Positions 33,972-40,933 of a stretch of 60,979 nucleotides of DNA are shown one piece after another; the stretch's first letter is position 1, and the number at the start of each line of letters is the position of its first letter. The notes below the pieces were generated by a model. It saw only the letters and a program-made list of their open reading frames with translations, did no database searches and was not told where the DNA came from. Both the position numbers and the translations under genes were made by a program. This DNA is from Verrucomicrobia bacterium UBA3841. GTDB lineage: Bacteria; Verrucomicrobiota; Kiritimatiellia; RFP12; UBA1067. Location: positions 1 through 60,979 of the forward strand of contig DGHT01000056.1 of the NCBI GenBank assembly GCA_002392765.1, read 5' to 3'.

Positions 33972-34031
33972 GCCGACGAATCGCTCGCGCCGCGCATGAC
34001 GATCGCCGGCGGCTAGGTCATGCGTTCTTGA
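33972..34031 (+). pseudogene. Last 20 codons of a lost nagA copy
   Basis: The bases encode ADESLAPRMTIAGG, a TAG stop, then VMRS and the original stop. This matches the end of nagA at 13888 (DESLSPRMTIAGGEVMHS), with one Glu codon changed to amber. The 14-bp overlap with the convergent XylR gene is preserved exactly as in the first block. Everything upstream of these codons is gone. Confidence 0.8.
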
Positions 34032-35202
34032 CGCTCCGCTCTCTCCATGCGGTGGGCGAGACGCCTGTCGCCGCAACGAAGGCTCGCGAGAGATATTCGA
34101 GAGTGGAGAATCCGGAGAGTCCGGCGATTTCCTTTATGGGACGGGTAGTGGTTTCGAGGAGCCGTTTCGCCTCTGCGATCCGGGCTTCGGCAATCTGCTT
34201 CTGCACGGATGACGACAGGCATTTTTTGAACGCGCGTTCGACGAGCGTGCGCGAGAAGCCGACGTGCCGGAACACGTCCGAGGCGGAGATTCCGTTGGCG
34301 ACATTCGCGCGGATGAACGCGAGCGCGTCCGCGAACCACGGCGGCGCATGCGGGTAGGTGTGTGTCGACTCGCGCTCGACGATTCCGCGCGGCGGCACGA
34401 CGATCCTCGGCGGGTTTGTCGTCGTTTTGCGGTCGGACAGCATTAGCGCCATCGTGTCGGCGGCCGTCTTGCCTATTGTCGAGGCGTCGGGGTCGATGCT
34501 CGAAATTCGCGGCGTCGAGAACATGCAGTATATCGGATCGTCGTCCACGCCTATGATGGCGACGTCGTCCGGAACGGCAATGGCGAGCGCACGGCACAGA
34601 GAAAGGACCTGCGAGGCGCGAAGGTCGTCGCAGCAGAATATGCCGACCGGTTTCGGCAGCCGTCTGATCCAGTCCGCAAGAGCGTCGGAGTCGGGCGGAG
34701 ACTCGACGCGCGTGCCGAGAAGGAAGTCCGTCCCGAAGCGGTTCTGCCGCGTGAACGGCGGACGGTAGATGGCGGGACGGAATCCCTTCTGCTCGAGAAA
34801 CGACGCGAATGCGTTTCGGCGTCTGTCGGAAAAGGCGACGCGGCGGTAGCCGCAGAAGGCGAAGTTTGCGAAGCGGTGCTTGATAAAATGCTCGGCCGCG
34901 AGTCGGCCGATGGCGTCTGCGTCGGTCTTGACGCTGGCAAAGCCTGGGGAATCCGATTCGCAGAGACAGTCGACGACGGGGCTTCCGCTTTTCGCGAGCG
35001 CGGACGCGGTGTGTCTGTCGGCTACGCGGCAGATCCATCCGTCGAACGGCTCCCCCGCCTTCGCTGCTATGTCGAGCGGATCGATCAGCGCAAGGTCCCA
35101 TTCGGGATGCCGTTCCGCCGTTTCCGCGACGCCCCGGATGAAGCTGCGCCCGTAGGCGCTTGCGCGTTCCGCCGCGACCGCTATTTTCTTCTGTCGTCTC
35201 AT
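34018..35202 (-). CDS. XylR-family transcriptional regulator (copy 2)
   Basis: A 394-residue regulator: LacI-like sugar-binding domain (RRLPKPVGIFCCDDLRASQV, AIIGVDDDPIYC) and C-terminal AraC helix-turn-helix domain (IKEIAGLSGFSTLEYLSRAF). The start at 35202 is chosen because TATAAT (minus strand, 35217-35212) lies 9 nt upstream and family similarity begins there; the longer frame to 35337 runs through the promoter. A 23-bp inverted repeat (35243-35265) just upstream recurs before the nagB-like and esterase genes, so this protein is the best candidate to bind it and to regulate itself. Confidence 0.88.
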   Translation of the reverse strand: MRRQKKIAVAAERASAYGRSFIRGVAETAERHPEWDLALIDPLDIAAKAGEPFDGWICRVADRHTASALAKSGSPVVDCLCESDSPGFASVKTDADAIGRLAAEHFIKHRFANFAFCGYRRVAFSDRRRNAFASFLEQKGFRPAIYRPPFTRQNRFGTDFLLGTRVESPPDSDALADWIRRLPKPVGIFCCDDLRASQVLSLCRALAIAVPDDVAIIGVDDDPIYCMFSTPRISSIDPDASTIGKTAADTMALMLSDRKTTTNPPRIVVPPRGIVERESTHTYPHAPPWFADALAFIRANVANGISASDVFRHVGFSRTLVERAFKKCLSSSVQKQIAEARIAEAKRLLETTTRPIKEIAGLSGFSTLEYLSRAFVAATGVSPTAWRERSVKNA

Positions 35203-35211
35203 GCTGCAATT

Positions 35212-35217
35212 ATTATA
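35212..35217 (-). promoter_or_regulatory. -10 box of XylR copy 2, 9 nt from its ATG
   Basis: A perfect TATAAT on the minus strand leaves room for a leader of only about 3 nt, so the mRNA is leaderless or nearly so. Confidence 0.5.
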
Positions 35218-35242
35218 CCATAAAAATCGCGCCGTGTTGCGT

Positions 35243-35265
35243 TTTTTGCAGGCGAATTGTAAAAA
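35243..35265. promoter_or_regulatory. 23-bp inverted-repeat operator (site 1)
   Basis: TTTTTGCA, seven bases (GGCGAAT), then TGTAAAAA. The same element occurs at 38536-38558, 57276-57298 and 59047-59069, always just upstream of a promoter. Here it lies upstream of XylR copy 2. Confidence 0.65.
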
Positions 35266-35399
35266 GCGTTGGCGAGCGACTACGAAAATCCACCAGCTAA
35301 ACCCTGGTAATGGGGCCCTCCATTGTTGACTGTGCATGCGGAATATGATAAACTATACCCAAATTTAGTAAACGCCCATTTAGTTAAAAGGAGTATAAA

Positions 35400-36731
35400 A
35401 TGAAGTTCTTTGGACGGAAAGATGAAATCTCCGAATTGCGGAAGTCGCGAGAGTTATCTCATCGCTTTGCGCAGTTTACCGTCATAACAGGTCGGCGTAG
35501 AGTTGGAAAGACGGAATTGATAAAAGAGGCCTTAAGGGACGGCTCTGATGATTTTGTGTATCTCCTCATCACTCGTCAGGCTGAGAAAACGTTGTGCGCA
35601 GACCTCCAGACGAGCGTTGAGGAAGCGATAGGGCATCGTCTTACGATACACGGGCAGTGTTCACGTCTAATCGAGTTGGTCGGCGAGGTTTTCAAGGCAG
35701 CGGAGGAAAAGCCGCTGACACTTGTCATTGACGAACTTCAGGAGATGGACAGAATCAACCCGTCTTTCTTTGGAGCATTGCAGGGGCTGTGGGATGAGCA
35801 TCACAACACTGCTAAAATCAATCTTGTCGTCTCTGGTAGCGTCAATCGGCTGATGAACAAGATTTTCTTCACATACGGGGAGCCTCTTTATGGCCGCAAT
35901 ACGGGGCATCTCAAAGTGACTCCCTTCCCCGTCGCAGTCCTTAAGGAGATATTCGCGGAATTCCATCCCGGCTATGCCAATGAGGACTTGCTCGCCTTGT
36001 GGACATTCACCGGCGGTGTCGCCCGGTATGTCGAGCTTATCGTGATGAACGGGGCGTTTACGCTAGACAAGATGATCGAAGCTGTATTTGGACGGCTGAC
36101 GGCGTTTATAGATGAGGGGAAAATCGTCTTGATGGAGGAGTTTGGAAGCGAATATGCCACGTATTTCTCCATTCTGTCCGCTATCGCAGCAGGCCATACG
36201 AGATTCGCGGAAATAGAAAATGACCTTGGTGCGGAGGTGGGAACCTACATCGCCAACCTGAATGAGCGCTATGAACTCATATCGCGGACTTTGCCGATCT
36301 TCGCGAGGAAGGGCGGAAAGAACTCCGCGTATCACATCGACGACTGCTTCTTCAGGTTTTGGTTTCGCTTCGTGTTCAGGTATCAGGCGCTGATTTCGCT
36401 GGGGCGCTGGGATGTGCTTCGGGACATTGTCCGCCGCGAGTTCTCGGTGTTCAGCGGCTATGCGCTTGAACTGTACTTTAGATGGAAGATCGCGGGAGAG
36501 TCATCGTGTACGGCCATCGGCGCGTGGTGGGATCGCAAAGGCGAGAATGAAATTGACATTGTCTGTGAGGACGAGATATCAGGTACCATTGACTTCTACG
36601 AGGTGAAATCCGACCGAACACGGTACAGCCAGGGACTGTTGGAACGCAAGGTGGCTGCGTTCTTTGAGAAGCATCCCGAAAAACGTGGTCTGCGTCACGA
36701 TGTACGATGCTTGTCTCTGGATGAAATGTGA
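35400..36731 (+). CDS. AAA ATPase with DUF234-type nuclease-like C-terminus
   Basis: A 443-residue ATPase. Walker A lies in TGRRRVGKTEL (about residues 31-41), Walker B in LVIDELQEMD. The C-terminal domain has the Asp...Glu-x-Lys pattern (NEIDIVCED, then YEVKSD) of PD-(D/E)XK-like folds. AAAAGGAG lies 7 nt before the ATG. Two direct repeats ATTTAGT, 15 bp apart, lie just upstream (35365-35386) and could be an operator. It is tail-to-tail with the next ATPase and lies between XylR copy 2 and the nagB-like gene. Function unknown. Confidence 0.82.
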   Translation: MKFFGRKDEISELRKSRELSHRFAQFTVITGRRRVGKTELIKEALRDGSDDFVYLLITRQAEKTLCADLQTSVEEAIGHRLTIHGQCSRLIELVGEVFKAAEEKPLTLVIDELQEMDRINPSFFGALQGLWDEHHNTAKINLVVSGSVNRLMNKIFFTYGEPLYGRNTGHLKVTPFPVAVLKEIFAEFHPGYANEDLLALWTFTGGVARYVELIVMNGAFTLDKMIEAVFGRLTAFIDEGKIVLMEEFGSEYATYFSILSAIAAGHTRFAEIENDLGAEVGTYIANLNERYELISRTLPIFARKGGKNSAYHIDDCFFRFWFRFVFRYQALISLGRWDVLRDIVRREFSVFSGYALELYFRWKIAGESSCTAIGAWWDRKGENEIDIVCEDEISGTIDFYEVKSDRTRYSQGLLERKVAAFFEKHPEKRGLRHDVRCLSLDEM

Positions 36732-36771
36732 ACCGCTACTCTCTTCTGCCTGCCCATGCGGCAATTGTAGC

Positions 36772-36850
36772 TGTCACGAAATCCTCATAGTTTATTACAA
36801 CAAATTGTCACGAAATCACGTATGTTGTACAGCCAATGTTGTCACGGTAT
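36772..36850. repeat. Three TGTCACG repeats at exact 34-bp spacing
   Basis: TGTCACGAAATC starts at 36772 and 36806, and TGTCACGGTAT at 36840, an exact 34-bp period. The intervening sequences differ. It lies between the 3' ends of two convergent ATPase genes. Too short and too irregular to call a CRISPR array. Confidence 0.45.
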
Positions 36851-36924
36851 TCATTGATGAGCCGCCTGCCGCCGCGACGGCTATGCGTTTTCTTTTCTTC
36901 ATGCGCGATTTCTGTCTTTCCCGT

Positions 36925-38340
36925 TCATGCGAATAGCGCGGCTCCATCCACGACATTCTGGATGTTGCCAAGGTATTTGCTTGTTGCGGCTCCGTTCGCG
37001 GCGACGAGGACGGTGTGCACGGCCTTGCAGACTCCGCTTTCGCGGCGGAATATCTCGGCCCGGTGGAGGATGCTTTCGCATTCTGCCTTGTCGAGGGAAT
37101 ACGGTTCGTCGCTGTATTTCATTTCGCACAGGTCCACGATGCCGTCCGCCCTGTCGATGAGCATGTCAATCTGAACGCCTTTCTCGTCGGGACTGTCGGA
37201 ACGCCACTTCCACGAATATGTGTCGGCCTCTACTCCCTGAATTCCAAGGGCCCGCTTTATCTGCTCGGAATGCATGATGCAGACGCGCTCGAACGCAAGC
37301 CCGCGCCATGTGTTCACCTTCGGAGCGTGGTAGTTCAGGGACCAATGCCGTTTGTCGTTTCCGCGCCATGGCGCAACGAACTGGAAATAGAACAGGGTGT
37401 AGGGATCGACAAGCTGGTACGTGGCGTCCTTCTTTTTCTTTGCCATCGCTCTGCTGCACACGAGGAATCCGCATTGCACGAGCTCGTCAAGGCATCTGCT
37501 GATTTCTCCACCGGATTTCACGTTGAGGCTGCGGATGATTTCTTCGCGCGACATCCCGGCCTTTTTGCCTTCGAGCGTCTTTACGATTTCGACATGACGC
37601 GCGGACGACTTGAACAGCGATGAGAAAAGCCGGCTGAATTCATTTCGCATTTCGTCTGCGGTTCCAAAGAAGAGCCTGTCGATGTTCTGGGCGGCGCTCT
37701 GTCCTTCCTGAAGCAGGCTCCAGTAGTAGGCGACACCGCCAAATATCATGTAGCACTCCATGATCTGTCGACGGTCGAAGCCAAGGTTCTTGTAGTTGGC
37801 GTAGTCTTCGCATTCCTTCAGCGTGAAAGGGACAAGCGGTATCTGCCTGGTTACGCGGTTGTGCAGTCCGCCCCGAGCCCGCAGGACTTCGTTGACGACC
37901 CATGTCGTGGCGGATCCGCATATTACGAGCAGTATGTCCCTGCGTGACGTGGCCCATCCGTTCCAGAACAGTTCAAATGCGCTGAGAAAGCCAGAGCATG
38001 GAGTGTCAAACCATGGAAGCTCGTCAAGGAATACGATTTTCTTCCCTTCGGGCATCTTCTCCAGCATGGTCTCGAGTTCCGAAAAGGCCACAATCCATGA
38101 TGACAGACGGGGGCAGTGCGGATGGCCTTGTTTCTTCAGCGCCTCCCTGAATGCGGACAGCTGCATTTTGCGAGAGGCGTTCTCCATGCCTGCAGCATGA
38201 AAGGCGAATTTGTAGTTGAACACTTCGTTGATGAGAAATGTCTTGCCGATGCGTCGCCTGCCATACACGGCCACAAACTCGGAATGGTCCGATTCGTATG
38301 CCGTACGGAGCGTCTTGATTTCGTTTATTCTGCCAATCAT
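36925..38340 (-). CDS. AAA ATPase with DUF234-type C-terminus (homologue of the gene at 3-449)
   Basis: A 471-residue ATPase. Walker A is in YGRRRIGKTFL (about 26-36) and Walker B in IVFLDELPW. A middle winged-helix region (MSREEIIRSLNVKSGGEISR) follows, then a C-terminal nuclease-like part with VQIDMLIDR and CEMKYS. The last 150 residues match the partial ATPase at the left edge of the window. GGAGG precedes the ATG, so unlike several neighbours it has a normal leader. Its promoter lies within a perfect 13-bp inverted repeat (38386-38431). Function unknown. Confidence 0.84.
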   Translation of the reverse strand: MIGRINEIKTLRTAYESDHSEFVAVYGRRRIGKTFLINEVFNYKFAFHAAGMENASRKMQLSAFREALKKQGHPHCPRLSSWIVAFSELETMLEKMPEGKKIVFLDELPWFDTPCSGFLSAFELFWNGWATSRRDILLVICGSATTWVVNEVLRARGGLHNRVTRQIPLVPFTLKECEDYANYKNLGFDRRQIMECYMIFGGVAYYWSLLQEGQSAAQNIDRLFFGTADEMRNEFSRLFSSLFKSSARHVEIVKTLEGKKAGMSREEIIRSLNVKSGGEISRCLDELVQCGFLVCSRAMAKKKKDATYQLVDPYTLFYFQFVAPWRGNDKRHWSLNYHAPKVNTWRGLAFERVCIMHSEQIKRALGIQGVEADTYSWKWRSDSPDEKGVQIDMLIDRADGIVDLCEMKYSDEPYSLDKAECESILHRAEIFRRESGVCKAVHTVLVAANGAATSKYLGNIQNVVDGAALFA

Positions 38341-38367
38341 CGGGCTGATCCTCCTTTATTGGGAAGT

Positions 38368-38431
38368 ATTATATCATAAAATGAGATTTGGCGCAATGGT
38401 ATATATTTATTGTCAGGACATTGCGCCAAAT
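38368..38431 (-). promoter_or_regulatory. ATPase promoter with overlapping 13-bp inverted repeat
   Basis: On the minus strand, TTGCGC (38396-38391) and TATAAT (38373-38368) are spaced 17 nt. ATTTGGCGCAATG (38386-38398) and its exact complement CATTGCGCCAAAT (38419-38431) are separated by 20 nt, and the first arm covers the -35 box. This arrangement suits repression by a dimeric regulator, perhaps the ATPase itself. Confidence 0.55.
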
Positions 38432-38535
38432 GTATTGGAATCGGTGCGATTTGGCGAGAAGTTGGCTTTCGTACCTTCAAACTCCTTTTATATCCGCGAG
38501 GAAAATGTTGGTGCTACGAATGCTTTCTGTTGCGT

Positions 38536-38594
38536 TTTTTACAGACGAATTGTAAAAAGTACAGTTGCGTTTTCTCCTGCGGCTGATGTATAAT
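38536..38594 (+). promoter_or_regulatory. 23-bp inverted-repeat operator (site 2) and promoter of the nagB-like gene
   Basis: The operator is TTTTTACA, seven bases (GACGAAT), TGTAAAAA at 38536-38558, a perfect 8-bp inverted repeat. Six bases later come TTGCGT (38565-38570), an 18-nt spacer and TATAAT (38589-38594). The placement directly upstream of the -35 box suits an activator. The rest of 38432-38676 shows nothing else recognisable. Confidence 0.65.
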
Positions 38595-38676
38595 ATTAAC
38601 CAACGATGGGCGCATTGTAACTTTCAACATCAAACTTCAAATATCAAACTTTCAACTGCGAAGGCATGGAGGAAAT

Positions 38677-39540
38677 ATGACGCACAAGGAAAGGGCCAAG
38701 GAGGTCCGCAAGATTCTGTCGATGACGCTTGACGAGGTCATAAAGGCCGCGAAGGGACAGCTTGTCGTCTTCGACACGCTCGACGAGGTCTACGACTATC
38801 TCGCCGAGGAGATGGTGAAGGAATTCGCGAAGGCCGCGAAGGGAAAGAAGATTGTTAATTTCATAATGCCCGTCGGCCCGACGCAGCCGTATCGCCTGAT
38901 GGCCGAGAAAATCAACTATCGGCAGATCAGCCTCAAGAACGTCCGCTTCTTCTTCATGGACGAGTATGTCGACGACGAGAAGGATGATCTGATCCCGATG
39001 ACGAATCCGCTGTCGTTCCGCGGACAGATAGGTCCGCTCCTATTCAACCGCATCCGTCCAGACCTTCTGATGCCGAAGAGCCAGATAATCTTCCCGACGC
39101 CCGAGAACATCAGTGACCTGCCGAAGATGATCAAGGATGCGGGCGGGATCGAGGTCTGCTACGGCGGCATCGGCATCCACGGACACGTCGCGTTCAACGA
39201 GCCGGGTCCGGGCGTCGCGGAGTCCAATCCGCGCATTCTCGACATCAACGAGTTCACGCGCACAATCGACGCGACGCGGCATCCGGGCGTGGGCGGGAAT
39301 CTCGAGAACTTCCCGCGCCGCGCGATAACGATGGGCATGAAGCAGTGCCTTGAGGCGCGCAAGATACTCATCATGACGCGCAACGAGTCGACGGCGTTCA
39401 ACTGGGCGAACACGATCGTCCGCATCTCCGCGCTCGGGAAGCCCGGTGACGACTATCCGGTCACGCACATGCGCAACCACAAGCACCTTCGCATCGTCAC
39501 CGACCGCAACACGCTCAAGACCCCGAAGTTCAACATCTGA
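38677..39540 (+). CDS. NagB-like glucosamine-6-phosphate isomerase/deaminase family protein
   Basis: A 287-residue protein of the NagB/6-phosphogluconolactonase superfamily. Signatures: FIMPVGPTQPYRLMAE, FFFMDEYVDDEKDDLIP, GIGIHGHVAFNEPGPG and RRAITMGMKQCLEARKILIM. It is only distantly related to the nagB at 16405-17232 and belongs to a subgroup that may act on other amino-sugar phosphates. GGAGG lies before the ATG. It has its own promoter and the shared 23-bp operator, so it is probably controlled by XylR copy 2. Confidence 0.85.
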   Translation: MTHKERAKEVRKILSMTLDEVIKAAKGQLVVFDTLDEVYDYLAEEMVKEFAKAAKGKKIVNFIMPVGPTQPYRLMAEKINYRQISLKNVRFFFMDEYVDDEKDDLIPMTNPLSFRGQIGPLLFNRIRPDLLMPKSQIIFPTPENISDLPKMIKDAGGIEVCYGGIGIHGHVAFNEPGPGVAESNPRILDINEFTRTIDATRHPGVGGNLENFPRRAITMGMKQCLEARKILIMTRNESTAFNWANTIVRISALGKPGDDYPVTHMRNHKHLRIVTDRNTLKTPKFNI

Positions 39541-39677
39541 AGGGGACACGTCTGCAAACGTGGGATCGGCGGGTCAAGCTTATCTACACAGTTGCTTGGG
39601 TTGCGGGCTTGTCGCAGTTGTCGACTGACGAAACGCCTGATTCTGCACTTTATGGGAAGGAGGCCCTGCGGCGCGCG

Positions 39678-40820
39678 TTATTTGCTTCTGCGCCAGTCGG
39701 CCATCGTGGTGCAGAAGCGGGTTTTGAACAGGCGCATCGCGTGGGTGGGATGCTCCCATCCGCATTCGGCGCAAATGCGCGAGACGGGAGCGTCGCTTTC
39801 ACGAAGGCGCGCTGCAAGGAGGTCGAGGCGAGCATTTCGGATCGTTTTCGCAATCGAGGACGAAAGTTCCCGCCGGAACAGGTTTTCGAGCGTTCTCCGC
39901 GAGACTCCGGAAATCTTCACGGTGTCAGGAACCTCTATGGGTCGGTCTGTGTTTTGTGCGATGAAGGCGGTTGCAAGGTCGACGGGGAGTGAGTGCATCG
40001 CGTCGATGGGAGGCAGTGATTCCCGCTCGTGAACGGCGCCGGGAGGATAGTGCGAGACGTCCGGGACGATGCCGCCCGAGAGGAGTGTCTTAAGCCGCTG
40101 CGCGGCGAGATAGCCGCCGTGCGAGAAGTTCTGGTCCAGGCTCGTGAGAGGCGGGTGGGAGTTGTCGCACTGTATGGTGAGGTCGCTGACGCCGATTACG
40201 CCGAATCTTCTCGGTACGTCGAGACCGTTCCTGCGGGCGAGGTCAAGCACCGCCACGCCTGCGTTGTCGTCGGCCGCGAACACCGCGGAGCGGGGCGGAA
40301 GCGCCTTGAGCGCGTCCAGAAGCGAAGCCTGCGTATAAGGCGCGTCCAGCCTCGACGTCCGGCAGTGGAATCGCGCGAGCTCCTTTTCGAATGCCCTGAA
40401 CCTTTCGCGTTCCCATGGCCTTCCCAGCCTTCCGACGAACAGGAACGAACGATAGCCGCGCGAATAGACGTGACGCGCGACGATGCCTCCGATCTTCGCC
40501 CCGTCGCTCACGACGTATTTCGCGTTCGCGGGCCGCGACGGCGTTTCGTTCGGGTCGAACGCAATTACCGTGGGCAGGGAAAGTGAGGCGACATGCGCCA
40601 TCGCGGGTTCGTCCAGATGGGCGCAGATGAGTCCGTCCGGCCTGAACGCCCGCAGTTCGCGCCTGATCGTCGTCAGCCGCTCCGAAGTGATGACTGTGAC
40701 TTCCCATCCCGGACATGTACGCGCGAAGGCCATGATGCCTTCAAGCTTGCGCCAGTTCGACGTCGTCCCGCTGGGTACGAGTACAGCAACACGTTTCATT
40801 TCGTATTTGACGTTCTTCAT
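39678..40820 (-). CDS. XylR-family transcriptional regulator (copy 3)
   Basis: A 380-residue regulator with a LacI-like sugar-binding domain (HLDEPAMAHVASLSLPTVIA, VFAADDNAGVAVLDLARRNG, FGVIGVSDLTIQCD) and a C-terminal AraC-type helix-turn-helix (SRICAECGWEHPTHAMRLFK). It is divergent from the GH2 gene; paired TTGCGCAAAT sites lie between the two promoters, so it very likely controls GH2 and itself. ATG 40820 follows the -10 box by 7 nt; an internal ATG at 40799 is possible. Confidence 0.88.
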   Translation of the reverse strand: MKNVKYEMKRVAVLVPSGTTSNWRKLEGIMAFARTCPGWEVTVITSERLTTIRRELRAFRPDGLICAHLDEPAMAHVASLSLPTVIAFDPNETPSRPANAKYVVSDGAKIGGIVARHVYSRGYRSFLFVGRLGRPWERERFRAFEKELARFHCRTSRLDAPYTQASLLDALKALPPRSAVFAADDNAGVAVLDLARRNGLDVPRRFGVIGVSDLTIQCDNSHPPLTSLDQNFSHGGYLAAQRLKTLLSGGIVPDVSHYPPGAVHERESLPPIDAMHSLPVDLATAFIAQNTDRPIEVPDTVKISGVSRRTLENLFRRELSSSIAKTIRNARLDLLAARLRESDAPVSRICAECGWEHPTHAMRLFKTRFCTTMADWRRSK

Positions 40821-40827
40821 GCGTAAA

Positions 40828-40856
40828 ATTGTACCATTTTCTCCGCGAGACTGCAA
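40828..40856 (-). promoter_or_regulatory. Promoter of XylR copy 3 (leaderless)
   Basis: On the minus strand TTGCAG (40856-40851) and TACAAT (40833-40828) are spaced 17 nt, and the ATG lies 7 nt after the -10 box, so the mRNA should begin at the start codon. Confidence 0.55.
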
Positions 40857-40862
40857 CCGCTT

Positions 40863-40893
40863 TTGCGCAAATCATCATTATTCTTGCGCAAAT
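40863..40893. promoter_or_regulatory. Paired TTGCGCAAAT direct repeats (operator A)
   Basis: TTGCGCAAAT occurs at 40863-40872 and 40884-40893, exactly 21 bp apart, and ends 5 nt before the -35 box of GH2. Two helical turns and direct orientation are typical of AraC-type activators. A second pair is at 45469-45499. Confidence 0.65.
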
Positions 40894-40898
40894 ATGGC

Positions 40899-40927
40899 TT
40901 GATGGCGCTGCCGGGATATGGTAGAAT
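40899..40927 (+). promoter_or_regulatory. Promoter of GH2 (leaderless)
   Basis: TTGATG (40899-40904), 17-nt spacer, TAGAAT (40922-40927); the ATG is 6 nt further on. Confidence 0.6.
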
Positions 40928-40933
40928 AGCGCC

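Noticed and set aside
36765..36850. CRISPR array
   Set aside because: Only three short, imperfect repeats of 7-12 bp, no constant repeat length, no cas genes nearby.
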